A stretch of 64,000 nt of DNA from Trichobilharzia szidati (lineage: Eukaryota; Platyhelminthes; Trematoda; Strigeidida; Schistosomatidae), in NCBI GenBank assembly GCA_944472155.2, contig OX235279.1:117854110-117918109 (forward strand), in the 5' to 3' direction. Made by a program: the position numbers and the translations under genes. Numbering within the stretch: position 1 is the first letter of the stretch; every line of letters starts with the position of its first letter. Positions 1 through 12,745 of this stretch are shown here, one piece after another. The notes below the pieces were generated by a model. It did no database searches. It was not told where the DNA came from and saw only the letters and a list, made by a program, of their open reading frames with translations.

Positions 1-1079
1 AGACAACATCTTTAGCAACATATTTCAAGGCAATGAAAGCTTCGCAAATAAACAATCCAGCTCAGAGAACACAACTACATCAAAATGAAGATTCATGGCG
101 ATTAGCCTAGTAATGTATTTTCCCCATACAACTTAATTCCTCTCACTATATTTTCCGGCAGGAAGAATATCAGTACTATCTTGTTTTGTTAACTGCTTTA
201 TGGCCGTTTAAGACAAAATGCTTACTGATTTTTTTAGTGTTTCTCCAAGTAATCCTGATTTGTAACAGAAACCACATCATAAGCAAATAGCACTTTATGA
301 ACACTCCACAGGGTAATCACATGTCTAAGAAACACATTACTGGTATATTTTCCATAAATTACTTATATTATATAACATCCTTTAGGTTTTCAATGCATTT
401 TAAGAACACTAAGTTTATTTTGTTTCTGACCGACTTATTATTTAGTCATTGGTCAGGAAAATAAGACTGACTGTCAAGTATTGCACTCCAGCGAGTTTTC
501 CGTGTGAATTCCATCCATTTAAATGCGATCATTAGCATAATTCAAGATGGATTTTTTCACAAACTGTTAGGACGGACAACCACAAATGAGTAACACGCCG
601 TTATAACACAAATGAATATCATTAATAGAAAGAATGAAATCGAAACTTTGAACTGATCACTTTGAATTTGCGATCAAATCAACTTCAAAATCAATTGAAT
701 CCAGTACTTGAAAATATAATATTTTTTTGGCCACCATAGTATGAGGCCTGAAGATTGACAATTTGAAGATGTATCGTCCTAACACTTATTCTAGTCAGGG
801 AAAAACAGTCTATGTGGTCAGCTGTTTGAATTAATTTTTGCCAAAATCATGCAATCATCCTCATGATAGTGCATTTGACTGCCTATATCTTAGTTTCTGT
901 TTCCTATTGATGTGGATTTAAATACAAAAATACCTTCAGCATCAAGTGTTATGTTGGAAAACAGTGTTTAACTGTTTGAATGCAATCTAGACAAATTCGT
1001 GAAAGTCGATTTTTAAATTGAAGCGATTTCACCTGTATTCCACAAACATCATATTGCTAATAGAATTTTTTATCTGTAG
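1..1079. other. AT-rich non-coding stretch, no recognised feature
   Basis: No repeat family, RNA gene or protein-like reading frame was recognised. If the exon call at 1080 is right, at least the end of this stretch is intron: it finishes in a T-rich tract followed by TAG at 1077-1079, which fits a splice acceptor. Confidence 0.4.
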
Positions 1080-1389
1080 AATCAAGTCAAGTACGCCAAC
1101 ATATCCACAGATATGTGGCATTTTAAATTATGATTTTTCTCAAATTAGTGATGAAATCAGTAATTACTGTAAAAAGTCTAAGAAAGACCTCAGTTCCACT
1201 AAATCTGAAGAAATAACAGCTTTTTCCTTAGATTCTTATTTAAACACATTGGAGACCGAAACAAATAATGGGGAAATTGAATATGAAAGTATTTTAAAAA
1301 CTTCCGCTATTCAATTCAAAAGCAATGATATATTAAGCATGAGCACCTTGCAGAAAAAGCTTATCTACGCTCCTGAACAGTTATCTTGA
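1080..1389 (+). CDS. Possible terminal coding exon of an unidentified host gene
   Basis: An open frame of about 103 codons runs from a plausible splice acceptor (T-rich tract then TAG at 1077-1079) to a TGA at 1387-1389. Within the open frame, the residues upstream of the acceptor are hydrophobic and intron-like, while those after it are mixed and protein-like: Ser, Lys, Glu and Asn rich, with few Cys or Trp and no low-complexity run. It ends ...LIYAPEQLS. It does not resemble any retroelement protein in this window. An AATAAA lies about 400 bases downstream at 1795-1800. I do not recognise the family and see no domain motif. Other exons would lie upstream, outside the window or undetected. 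It could also be a chance open frame, since this length does occur by chance in AT-rich DNA. Confidence 0.4.
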
Positions 1390-1561
1390 AGTCAATCAAA
1401 TCTACGTAGACAATACACTTGACAAATAATCTGTTAATTACTAAAGACGTGCTAAGTGACGGAATTACCGGAGTTCTAATGTGAAGTCGTGACTTGTGAG
1501 CTACAGCAACTTGGTTGTGAAAACCAACACTTGTTAGTGAAATCTGGCCCTAATGGAAGTG

Positions 1562-1645
1562 TAACCTGTCTAGTGAGAAGATGGGTGCATAACTCTGAAG
1601 AGTCCCAAACTTCGACTAAATAGCTGTCCAGTACATTCTTGTTCT
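1562..1645 (+). repeat. Fragment of the hammerhead-bearing SINE
   Basis: The stretch GGGTGCATAACTCTGAAGAG through CTGTCCAGTAC aligns with the ribozyme-like core of the better copies near 11.0 and 59.2 kb. The AGAGTCCC half of stem II is kept, but the opposite strand is altered. The tRNA-like head and the 3' tail are not recognisable. It lies between the possible exon end and its possible polyadenylation signal. Confidence 0.5.
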
Positions 1646-1794
1646 TCGTGAAATCTTCCTTAAAATCCGCCATATTCCCACAAACGTTACAGATGAAAAG
1701 GTAGTCTTTTTAATGGATCCTCTAAAACAAAGTCTGAAAGCAGTTGAAATATGTCGCAAAACGAGGATTAATGTAAAGAAATTTTTCAATTTTT

Positions 1795-1800
1795 AATAAA
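1795..1800 (+). promoter_or_regulatory. Possible polyadenylation signal AATAAA
   Basis: Canonical hexamer about 400 bases after the stop of the possible terminal exon. Such hexamers are frequent by chance in AT-rich DNA, so its value rests on that exon being real. Confidence 0.25.
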
Positions 1801-4800
1801 ACTTTAAGAATATTTCTTCTCATCAAGATAAAAGTGTATTTTCCACTGGGAAGTTAATATTAAGACTTTTTAAAATAATTTCATTATTCTATAAGGCATG
1901 TGACCAACGATTCATGATATTTAATATAACTAAAGATGAATTTTATTCACATGACAGTAAATGATGTGTAACGAAAATAATGTACTGGAAACTCTAGTCG
2001 GAACCATATTTTGTTCTTAATATAACTTAATTTATGAAGAGTAAGCCCAGTGAATATCTGCGGCATTTAACTTCAGTTTTATGCATCATCTGCGTTTGCT
2101 TCTTACAGACAGATATAGATAGTAGGTACAATGGATAAAAACATAATGTATAAGCAGAATAGCTACTGTAGAAAAGATACAGGAATAAGATTGTACTTCT
2201 GAGTAAAGTATAAAAAAAGTGAAAGACAATAAAGAATTAAACATGTCTGATAATATTTGTAAATAGTGTATTCAATGCATGACTCATTATTTATTCATAC
2301 TCATTGTAATCTATTAGAGCACTTGTAAGTTCTACCCAACACCAGTCTTGTGTTTTGCGATATAACAGAAAGGATTTATTTGAAGGTTTTGAAGCCTTGG
2401 TGTATTTCCACGTTTAAGTTGAACGCAGTTTCCAACCGTAGGACACGCTAACAGCCTCATTATGTCTAGTATTTAAATCTTAACATTTGATTACTGAATA
2501 TTAAAGGATCTGTACTTCACTGGTATTTGTGTTTAGTTTATCTGAATAAAACTCGCCGCTTGAGTAATCATTTCAAATACTCTAAAAGCTTTCTTATCGT
2601 ATGCTATCATGAAATACTAGTTAAAGCAATTTCAAATGAGCTTGTATAAGACCCTATTTATATTATTTCTGATTGAGTAAACCGCTGCAAAGCCTCTTCA
2701 AGTAATTCGATTTAAAACAAAATAAGTCATCAAGGAAATATTCTTTTCGTAATATCTCACTCAACAAAGCTGTTCAGTTGAGTAGTGGTTTTTGAAATAT
2801 CGTAGAAATCGTCCATTTGTTATTGTCATTTAGTAAGAAAAAAAACATTAAAGTTTGTGTCAAGAAGGAAAAATGGATAAGTTGTCTTACGTAATCAGAC
2901 GAACAAAAATGTTCAGAAGTGGTCACCATTAAAAGTTGTGATTGCTTGGGAACTGGAATATTGTTAATATTAGCAAGAGACTTAAAGTATGTAAAGTGAA
3001 TTTCTTCAAAGTAAACAGTTTGAAAAAAATAAACAAAAACGAATGAAGATGAATTATAGACACAATTATTTTACAAGTCATCAAAAACGTCCGATTTATA
3101 AATTAGTGATTTTGGATTGTTTGTGCTTAGAGAACAACCACTGTGAAGCTGTGAACTAAGTTTTCATATATTATCATGCTTACTGTAGAAGTGAACATTC
3201 CTTCTGGGAATTTCAGTTCATGTTAAGGTTTACAAACTTATCACCATACAATTCACTACATTACAATACACTCTGCAATCAGCTATTTCAGTATACATCA
3301 AAAAACCAAAGGCTACAAAATTACTATTCAGATTACTTCAATACTGAGCAAAATAAAAATTATCAAAATTTTCACCAGTATTTGTAAATTAGCAGAAATT
3401 TCTTCAAAAAGAAATCACTAATATGACTGGTTACTGAATATGGTTACGTTAATTTCAATGATTTTACAGCAATTAACATTTCATAAATGCCGAAATTTCA
3501 TACAATACAATCTGCGGAAAGAAGAAGAACAGAAAATACAACTGACTTTCCTAATTGGAAAAGTAGTTGTGTAAAAGGTTTAACTGAAATTAAACAGGTA
3601 CATTTTCCGATAGGCGTAAGTTAAATTAGCAAATTATGATTGATTGAAATAAAAAAAATGCGCAGAAAACTACACCAAAACAACACTTTTTACTGAACAA
3701 TACTTCAGTCTTCAAATATCATGTGAATTGTCGTAGAAATAACCAACAGTGCTTCCGATACAAGAAGGACTATACATCTGTTTTAGACGGAATATGAAAT
3801 AACATAACAATTGAACTGATGAACGGTTGTGTAGAAATTTGAAACAACATATTAGATACTTTTAACTTATCATAAGCCAAAGAAATTGCTTTCATTTCAA
3901 TCTGTTGTACAGCTATTCTCTATAAATCTTATAACTGATTCTTTAAATTTAGTCAATTCATAGCCACTCTTACCAGCAGAATAAATGAAATTTATATAAT
4001 GCGTGGTATGATAAGTGCACTCTAAGGAAGTCACGTGGTTACTTTAGAATCTTTGCAATTAGATGAAACATGTCTCACCAACAGACTATTTTGCATATAT
4101 TATAAAAAATGGTTTTATATCACTCATTAGTAGACAGAAATAGACATTCAGAGTATTATAATCCAGTCAAAAATGATCTCTTCACTTAAGACTTAGAAAT
4201 CTCAAGAGAACTGTCTTCCCACTGACAATGACACATTCCGATACATCCCACTTTGAGAAAAAAACTTTTATGGAAATGAATACAAACAAAGAAGTATTGA
4301 CACTATTGGTAAAATTGAATTTTCAGACATCAGAATTTTCTACGGCTCTATTAACATCCGGGCTAAAAAAATGAATTTTACAAGTTTCCTTCTAGTGTTA
4401 CCAGAACCATAATTTTATTTCGACACTTTTGAAAAGAAATAAATATTACTATTGTTTTTATTAGTGAGATTATTGTAAGCAATTCAGGCTACCTTGACCA
4501 TAGTATTACACATTTTGCTTTACAACTGACGAATAAATGCACCTTTATCTGAGAACTGATATCTGCCGTCATACGGGCACTTTATGGTTAGTAAACCACT
4601 GACTGTGGGATTTCATCCAGCTGCCTTAGTAGTAATATGAATGCCTCAAAACCTCGCAGTATAGTTCTTTATTCGTGATGTTATGATGTGGATATACTGC
4701 TAAATAACTTACAACAAGACAATATACCTGATCATTACTACTTGGTTTTTAGTTATTCTTGAAAGGATCGCTTTTGGTTAAAAGATTTGCCGTCTTTTAT

Positions 4801-5378
4801 GTAAGCCTGCCCTGAGAACACTATCCATTTGGCTAAGCAAAAAAGGGCCAGAGAACTTTTACTTCAGTAGGCGTTAGTGACTCTGTTCTTCGAAAATGTA
4901 TAGTGGATAATCTTTCAGTGAACACTGTAAGTTAAACATAAGTCATTTTCGTTTAGAAGAGTTAATATATATTCATAACGCTTATTATGTCCATATTTCA
5001 ATGAACAAATACCTCATCTGAGAACAAATCTAGGTTATCTGAGTGGCATAAGTGGGTTTCTAAAATTAGTGATCTTAGTATCTTAACAGGGGTATTCCCT
5101 GGAATGTGACTCTTCCCAATTCTCTTGATTTTTCTGAGAAATTATAGCTACTTGTTATTTAGTATGGACTTGCATGTAACAATTCCCTTGTGTTCAAACA
5201 CTGGAATATGCAGATTGCTGACATACTAATATGCAAACCACATCAAATTCACTTCACCTCTGAACTAGAAGGTGAAGATGTGAAAGAGCGGTGTTGGATT
5301 CTAAGGAACAAAAGAACACAGAAAACACACATATTAACACCGATATTTTTAATATTGATGTGTTATCTGAGCCTTTTG
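1801..5378. other. AT-rich stretch without recognised genes
   Basis: About 3.6 kb read on both strands with no retroelement motif, RNA gene, sizeable open frame or obvious tandem repeat. It is intergenic or intronic. Confidence 0.5.
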
Positions 5379-5613
5379 TGCGTCGGTGGTATAGCGGTTA
5401 GGACGCTCGCCGACTATGCATATGGTCCGGGGTTCGATCCCCGGCCGGCGCACTCCTTTACCTTACTAAGCCAAAACTAAAAAGCTGGTGAAGGGGAAAG
5501 TTTGGGCATGAGGCTAGCAACCCCATCTTGTAAAACTAAGCACTGCTACAGAAACTTCAAGCCACTAGCTTGAAGCCCTATGTTCCACTGGGGAACGTGA
5601 CGGAAATAAAAAA
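5379..5613 (+). repeat. tRNA-derived SINE (family A), near complete
   Basis: The head is tRNA-like: A-box region GTGGTATAGCGGTTAGGACG, B box GGTTCGATCCCC, and a 7-bp acceptor-like stem (GCGTCGG with CCGGCGC, one G-U pair). The normal anticodon arm is replaced by a self-complementary GACTATGCATATGGTC-like segment, so this is not a working tRNA. A body with GGTTGGGCATGAGGCTAGCAA-like sequence follows, then the tail TTGAAGCCCTATGTTCCACT and an A-rich end. The tail matches the 3' end of the RTE elements in this window, suggesting mobilisation by RTE. The head is closest in pattern to tRNA-Asp or tRNA-Glu. Internal A and B boxes imply RNA polymerase III transcription. Confidence 0.85.
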
Positions 5614-7605
5614 GAACACAAACGTTTAAACAAGAAAAACAATAAAATGAGAAATTTGTAATGCTGATCAGTTCTGGCAGCAAATGTATTCAGCAATTCA
5701 TAAGTATATGTAAGAAAAGTAAGGAAATGCGGAAAGAAACATCTGCGATATAAACTATTAGCTAGAACAAAACATCACAACAGCTTATAATAATCAGTCA
5801 GAATGTGAATAACTTTTCTTTTTTATTATCAACAGTACTTTAATTAATATACATTCAAATCTTAGAGTTTACCAAGAAATAATTTCTGTCTTTCGGGAAT
5901 GCTAATATGCCTATTCAGTGGAATAATTTGTTCTACACAATATATTTCAGTGATTTCAAGAAGAGATATACAGCAAGACCTAATCTGCATTAATCAGTCT
6001 GGGTGAAAAATACGAATTAAATCAACAAAAGGTGAATCAATAGAAAAGCGAAAGGGTGCACAAGAGCAACACACTTCGAAACTATTTAACAGTAACAGAT
6101 AAAAGACCGACAACAGAATCTCTCTTATTTGAATGAAAAACGCATCTGTGGTGGGAATGACTTATGATGTATGTATCTTAAGTGGTTTAATGTGTCTCTC
6201 ATGGAAAAACGAAACTTACGCAAATGCTACGTCCAGGAGCTCTAGGATTAATTTGGTGTGATTACTAACAATAAATAAGTCTAAAAAGTTGTTTAGAAAA
6301 TGAGTGACAATTCGTCTAACAAACAGTTCAGTTTGGAATCAGTATACATTCTGAGGTAGTTACAATGTTCCATTAACCAAGCAGTTTAGCCAAGGAAGGC
6401 TTATTGGTAATTAGGCTTAGATAATCAGTAGCTAGACATTCATTCAGATTCAACTGAATACTAATGAGGTTTTACTATTGCTGTGATTTTCAGAATGTAA
6501 TACTTTCAAATCCCCTAATATTTTTCATATAACATCTTGGGATGGATTAAATTCATTTTCCACATAGTAATGAATACTACACACTTTTTGAACTGTTTGT
6601 ACGTGTGAAATGGTATAGGTCTATAAAATGAAACAAACCGCACTTATCTCGAAACGATTGTTGTATTTGCTTCATTATTTCAGGAGTAACAGGTAAAAGG
6701 TGTATATAAAGAGCTTTTCTTCTGCCTGTGCGAATTACCATCAGCTTGTATAATAGTCATGAGTGCGAAAAGACCTTCCCATCAAAAGTGTTAAATCAAA
6801 TGTTAAGGTAGGACCAATTTTTTTAACTTCAACCGTTGTTTTTCCTTTTTTCCTTTGAAATGACAAGGAAGAATAAAATAAACAGTTGCTAACCTGCCTA
6901 TAAAACCTAAATATCATGATTCTTTCGGTAAGTGTAGCAAAACATAATGTGTACGAATGGAATAAGTACATTTGTGTACAGTTTCTTAATAGAATAATTT
7001 AACTTCACGTTTATCTACGAATGATACTTCGGGGTCGAATTACACGGTCTCTTGAGTCGTTTACTGTGCTTAAAAGATCATTATCACTATGTGTTGTAGC
7101 AAACAAAGTTATTCTATTAGAGGTTAGAAGTATGACATTGGTTTTAGACACTCTCTGGTAGACATAATGTTGTTGTATTCATTAAAAGTTGCCTACGATT
7201 CAAGTATAGCATGAATTATCCTCCGTTCTTTTGTTTCTACTGAGATGAAGTTTATTTGAAATGGAGCTATAGTCCCAAAACATAATTTAGTTAAACGAAG
7301 CAAAAAGTGGACCTCTGAACTGTTCATCTAAAAAGCACTGCAACAACAATACTAGAAATACGAAAAAATTAACTACAGACAAAACAAAAGAACAATAATA
7401 GTAGAAATATATACATGAATTAATGTTTGCACATCATAATATGACTTTTAGGAATATATTAGACTGAAAACGGGCCCAGCATATGTCATCACTATGCTGA
7501 TAGAATTCAGTGAGTGAAAACGCTAAAATCGAGACACATGCTATTGGATACTCTCTAATGACCAATTAATGCATTCATAACAGTTCTACAGGAGGTGAAA
7601 TGTAA
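5614..7605. other. AT-rich stretch without recognised genes
   Basis: Nothing was recognised on either strand. Short open frames here (for example 6741-6971 on the minus strand) have no motif and look like chance frames. Confidence 0.5.
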
Positions 7606-7690
7606 GCCCAGATAGCTCGGTGATAACGTGAATGACAGCAGCATTGATTTTGTGGGTTTGGATATTCGAGACTCTGTGTTTTGCTGCAAA
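7606..7690 (+). repeat. Degenerate tRNA-like SINE head (family C-type tRNA)
   Basis: AGATAGCTCGGTGATAACGT resembles the A-box region TAGCTCAGTGGTAGCG, and GGGTTTGGATATTCGAGA resembles a decayed B box at the expected spacing. It matches the layout of the pair at 23.6-24.1 kb. Much diverged. Confidence 0.4.
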
Positions 7691-8734
7691 TAAATTAGTC
7701 TTTTCACCTTATTTTGCTCTAACACCGTTTCCAAGTTCTACACTGATATGAATTTCATTGGATTGTTTTTAACTGTCACTGTTAAATTAATTACTCAGAA
7801 CTTTAATTTCCCAAAGTGGGACAAAAGTGATGCTTAGAGATTGTCTAGAATACAACAAGAAAGTGTGTTATTCTGATTACTTTTTCAATTCAGAAATAAG
7901 TTCATTTTCAAATCCCGCTTCTGTAAAAAGTTTCCGGTCTTTTCACTTTAGCCTAAGTCTATCAAAATTCAATTAGTTCGGTGTTTTCGATAGATGTCTT
8001 AAGTATTTTTTTCAGGTGGATTTTATGCATTCAGATGGGATTTTAAATCCGCTTTCATCCTTTAACTCTTAAAAGTTATATTTCCTTACTTTCAACTCAA
8101 AATAAAAACTGAAATTGACTTTCTCTGAAAAATAAATTATAGGTGATTCCTAAATCTTTCAGACAGGTTTAATGCCTAACGTCACAAGACTGTTCGTAGT
8201 TATTACCAGTATTAGAAAACACATTTTTGAAAGAACTTCTTTCTACTTTCAGCGAATAACCTATGATGCAAAGATTTTAACTGTAATACAGTCTTAAGAA
8301 AATGGCGGAATAACGGTATTATAAAACGCATTATGTACATATTGCCGTAAAATTTGAAAACTCATAGGGTAAAAGTAAATATTAAAGTCAAGTATCAAAT
8401 CAAATTTTTTTCTTTATTGTAATAAGTTGAGTAAATGTTGAAAACAAAGTACATTCAGTAGTATTTTATAATCTATTTCCATTACATTCAGAAATATCGA
8501 ATATTTCCCAAGTTCAAAGTAAACAATAATTGGATGAATAATTAAAAGACTGATAATAAAATTACTCAAGCTTAGTACCCGTAAAAGTAGGCAATTTGTT
8601 GTTCGAAATTAAATAGCAAATAATATAAAACTTCTCGTAATAGCTGATTTTCCTTCACCAGTTTCCACTCAACATTCTTACCATGAAAACCAGTGATTAG
8701 ACTTTGCTTCCTTTTCGAGTTCTACCTTTCCATG
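7691..8734. other. AT-rich stretch without recognised genes
   Basis: No open frame, repeat or RNA feature was recognised. Confidence 0.5.
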
Positions 8735-8967
8735 TGTTTACTTTATGCTTGCCAAATATGCTCGTGGTCCATGGTTTTATCCCTGGCCAACGTGCTCCTC
8801 AACCTCGCTTAGGCGGTTGTAAGCGCGGTAAGTAAAATAGGTTGGGCGTTGGGCTAGCAACCAAGCCTCTTAAAAAATAGAATAATACTACTCCTACTGA
8901 ACTTTGAAATCTCGAAGATTGAAGACCTGTGTTCCACTCAAAACTCAAAAGGAATAAAATAAAAGAT
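8735..8967 (+). repeat. Degenerate tRNA-derived SINE (family A)
   Basis: The anticodon-to-B-box portion (CTCGTGGTCCATGGTTTTAT), the body with GGTTGGGCGTTGGGCTAGCA, and the tail with TGTTCCACT and an A-rich end align in order with the 5.4-kb copy. The A-box part is decayed. Confidence 0.7.
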
Positions 8968-10299
8968 AAATAGAAACTTTATGCCATTTACTGGATCCAA
9001 TATTTTAGAGCGTGACCAGTTAAACTTATAGTGAATCACCAAACCTTGAAAACCATGAATCAAGTGTAATTCCAGAGTCTGCACCTTAAAAAACTCCGCA
9101 ACTGGCTGTGAAAAAGAATTAGTCTTTTTGATACAAGAAGAAATAGATAACTTTAAAGATGTTTGATCAGTTTCATCTGATATTATTTATTTTCTTTCTG
9201 TAGCTGTTGTAACACTAACTTCGCTTCTTCAATTCTGAAAGACACGATTAATTACCAAGTCATAAAGATGTTATAGAGTGAATTTGGTGTTCCTTCTGTT
9301 ATTACTTAAGCACAATAATGACGTACGATTTATCACTTGAGAGAGGAAACAGAAGACTGACTGAGAAGGTGAAGAAAAACTTCCCCGTGAGAAAGGCGGC
9401 TTTACTAAAAAATACAATTAAGTACACATTTTTGAAGTTCAGAGAAAATCAGCCTAAACTTAAGATTTATAACCAAGATTAAAACAGTGGAACGTTGAAA
9501 TCTCTTATCATCTTTTTCTTAATCTACAAATATTTTTATTCTTTTGAAGACATGCACAAAGCTTTCTTGCTAGTAGACAAAGTACAAGATGGGTTGCCAA
9601 ATATTATTCTTTAGAACATTGTTAAATACAGAAAATATCATCTATTTAATAGTTTATGACTGATGAACAAAGAAATATGCAGGAGAAGAAAAGTGGTAGT
9701 TCGTATAAAAGTGACACTGCAGTGGACACGAAGTGTACAACCAGAGTGCTTATTAGAAACATTTGCGTGCCAAACTAGTTAGAAAAACAGAACTGACCTA
9801 TATTCTTTTAGTGATAATTTAGTGTGTATTCACTTAACCAGATATATAGTGGAGACTGTAAAGTTTAGATAAACCGCCTGTGTACACTAAGTATTTGAAA
9901 ATTCACACACCATTATTGAATGCTATAAGGGAGGATTTAACAGGCATTTGAAAGCAGGGGTCTATGACGATAGGTATCCGTAGAGATAGGTTTTTTGAGG
10001 TATAGGGCAGAAAATGCCAAGCCTAAACTTCCATGCTTTCAAATCTGGTACCGCCTAGTTAAACAGGCATTTAGCGCAGGAAACAAGATTCAAATAATTT
10101 CAAATGTCAGGTCAGCGAATGACTTAGACAGCGCGTCACCGGTAGCATTTTCAGTGGGCTACTGCATACTCTTATCATTAGTTTCCTTTGTTGGCTTGGT
10201 AGTAAATACCACATGTCCTGCCAGAAAGAACAGTCAGTAATGAAATTTAGCAGTGCAGCTTACCAACTAAGAACATACTAACTACCAAACAAAAATACG
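8968..10299. other. AT-rich stretch without recognised genes
   Basis: The open frame at 9995-10240 (+) has no recognised motif. No other signal was found. Confidence 0.45.
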
Positions 10300-10545
10300 A
10301 GAAAAAGATGGAGTCCTATCGGGCATACTTTAAGGAGATCTTTGAGTGATATCACACTACAGGAACACTGTAGAGTAGAACCCAAATAGGTTGCGATGTG
10401 TTTGCCAAGGGTTTGTTTATGAAAGGAAGATCTCTACAGGAGGAAATGAAAGCATGTGGATAGACTTATATCCACTTGAAGATGATTACAGAGAGGCGAG
10501 TGCAATGAAGATGTGCCTTCAAAGCTCAGAGTTCTACACAGGACT
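10300..10545 (+). pseudogene. RTE LINE relic, 3' end of ORF
   Basis: Degenerate sequence follows the order of the RTE C-terminal region seen intact near 41.8 kb: a segment matching the WIGHTLRK stretch, a run like GAGTGATATCAC, the TGGAACCC-like and GAGGAAATGAAAGCATGTGG segments (EEELKACG), and an AGAGAGGCGAGTGCAATG-like stretch. Many stops and indels. It ends without a clear AAT-repeat tail. Confidence 0.55.
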
Positions 10546-10754
10546 CAAACAGTGAACAGTATTAATGATGATAGGCTGTATAACCTAGCAACCTATAGGT
10601 TCACTACGCTAAGCCCCAAGTTTTCTAATCATTCATCGAGCTAGCACTGATTACAAACTTTCTAAATATAGATTACTTATATTCGTCTATAAATCTAATC
10701 CGCTTGCCAGCATATATATCCAAATATACAGTGGAAAGTATGAATTTGCAAATT

Positions 10755-11145
10755 CCATAGTTGGTTGGAGGATTTCATCAGGAAGTGATATCAGTTCCAG
10801 TGAGAAACCGTGACCATTGGGGTACAGCAGGTCAAAGGTGAGGTTAGTTATTCATCGAAGACATTGCTAATTGGTCTCACTATATCGTGAATTGGCAGAT
10901 GTTAGAATTCATGGGCCTTTGGATGGGGTTCTAATGGCTTAATAGTCTGCGAGCTCGGCTTGTTACCAGAAGGTCCTGGGTTTGAATCCCGGTGGGCGCG
11001 CAGCTCTGAAAAGTCCCGGAATAGGAGGTAACAGATGTCTGAGAGTACTCCCTGCAGGTTTTCCAATGGTTCTCTAACCGATATCAGATCATGATGAAGT
11101 CTTTCAACCAATCGAACAAAATCCTTATAAACCAACACTTGAAAA
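10755..11145 (+). repeat. Hammerhead-bearing tRNA-derived SINE with inverted end
   Basis: In order: a leader with CGTGAATTGGCAGATGTTAG, a tRNA-like part (GGCTTAATAGTCTGCGAGCT and B box GGGTTTGAATCCCG), then the ribozyme-like core (CTCTGAAAAGTCCC, loop, GGAGG, TAACA in place of GAAA, CTGT), and a tail TTTTCCAATGGTTCTCTAAC. The left end, 10755-10797, is the reverse complement of the tail, so one element is fused to an inverted tail fragment. The core is mutated and unlikely to cleave. This resembles the schistosome Sm-alpha repeat, a SINE-like element with a hammerhead, in organisation. Confidence 0.75.
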
Positions 11146-11955
11146 TCCCATAATAATAATTATTATTCCGTTAGATTCCGAGTGGAACATAAGACTTCAT
11201 AATTTCATAATAGAATTATTTAATTTGATTTAACGCAGTGATGTGTCTAGTAAATCCTTTTAAGCTGCTCTTCAGAAGAATATAAGTAATCGCCATTAAA
11301 CAATGTAAGCTACTTTTCTACCAAACTCACAAACAAAAACACTGGGGTTTTAAAAGGCTTGTGCAGTAAGTGTATAACCTGATAACTAAAGAACAAGGTT
11401 GTTAACAGACAAAATCCAAAAGCTTTTCGTAGGTTTCTCATGAGGAGAAAATATACGTTTTTATAAGTTGATAGCAGCTAGAAGTAGAATCCGAATCGTT
11501 CATTTTTCGCTATTTTGAAGTCACCTCCTTTGTCTCCAGTAAGTTATCGTGTTTCAAATGAGACTTTGTACAATGACGTCAGTTAAATTATAGAATTTGT
11601 TATAAAGTCTATTTTTTATTCATACCTTCTCTTTTAATTCATTCATTTGTAAAAGCAGTTTACAGGTTTTATTTAATCACCACTGGTTTCCTTAAAAAAA
11701 GTGCATATCTTAAGTTGAGAATTTTTTTCTAGAAAGACATGAGAGATAGTTGTTTATAATCTAGTTTCAGGTTTAATCTACTTAGATTGTTGCAGTTACT
11801 TCAGAAACCACGCTTTTCATGGTCTCTACAATCATCATATACCTCTTAACTTGTTTACAATAGTAAAAAAACTACATCTTCTCGCTCCTTCAGAAGAAAA
11901 CATAGGATTACAAGGGGCTACTTTCTCAAACACTTTGTCATCTAGAGGTCAAAAG
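11146..11955. other. AT-rich stretch without recognised genes
   Basis: Nothing was recognised apart from a short AAT run at the SINE end (about 11146-11164). Confidence 0.5.
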
Positions 11956-12045
11956 GATAGAGCAAAGAAATATTTGCTTTTCTATTAGATACTCATCGTT
12001 GGCTCTACTTTATTATATTCAGCATTTTCCGTACAATTTTATATT
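11956..12045 (+). repeat. PLE terminal-repeat fragment (39-kb family)
   Basis: The stretch GAGCAAAGAAATATTTGCTT to TTATATTCAGCATTTTCCGT aligns with both outer ends of the palindromic PLE at 38.8 and 40.2 kb. No coding part is attached. Confidence 0.6.
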
Positions 12046-12124
12046 GAGGAATTCATGATTTCTCAGTATTTAAAGATTTCCTCTAAGTGCGTCACCTACG
12101 TATATCTAAACCGTGCTTAATTTA

Positions 12125-12262
12125 CTAGATCACTAGTTTACTAGCCTGTCCTAAGCACAGGAAAAGATTGAAGGTTGGGCGTAGGGCTAGCAGTCCTACC
12201 ACGGAAAATCAACTCAGTGGCTACAGAAACACTAAAGCACAGGGAAAATTTGAAAAAAAAAC
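12125..12262 (+). repeat. SINE family A, 5'-truncated
   Basis: Body sequence GGTTGGGCGTAGGGCTAGCA and a following GGCTACAGAAAC align with the 5.4-kb copy; the tRNA-like head is missing and the tail is degenerate and A-rich. Confidence 0.6.
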
Positions 12263-12667
12263 TTACTCTTTGCTGGAAATGGAGAGGCGGAATGATGCGG
12301 GCTGGTGAGAGACTTCGAGAAATCAGTCATCATTCATTAGCAAAATAAAAATGCCTATGGTATACCGAGAAGTTAAAATGGGTTACTAAAGATGCACAAT
12401 CAAGAAATATCAAATTGTTCATTATGAATTTCAATTATTATATGACACTCCTCATGCAATTAATGCACCCATGTGTTACGTAATGACTAAAGCTTGCTTC
12501 AGATTATACGATATCTTGTAAAACATAAAATATTGAAGATGGAGTAGTTCTCTAATTATGACCACATGTGACTGTGAATAATAAAAGAAACTGATAGTTT
12601 TTAGCCGTATATGGAATGATTTCATTAATTTCCACATTCTCATTTACGCACTTAGAAAAACAATAAA

Positions 12668-12745
12668 CTGAGCGAAGAAATACATTCCTTTTCATTAGAT
12701 CCTCATCATTAGCTCTACACTAACATGGCTTTTTTTCCATCGGAA
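12668..12745 (+). repeat. Second PLE terminal-repeat fragment, same orientation
   Basis: GAGCGAAGAAATACATTCCT to GCTCTACACTAACATGGC aligns with 11956-12045 and with the ends of the 39-kb palindrome. The two copies, 0.7 kb apart in direct orientation, could be the two terminal repeats of one decayed PLE, but no coding sequence is visible between them. Confidence 0.55.

Noticed and set aside
5379..5452. A tRNA gene with good A and B boxes and acceptor stem
   Set aside because: No proper anticodon stem and loop; a conserved non-tRNA body follows, and at least six similar copies exist, so it is a SINE head.
11956..12745. An LTR retrotransposon bounded by two direct repeats
   Set aside because: The repeats match PLE termini, and no gag, protease or integrase signal lies between them.
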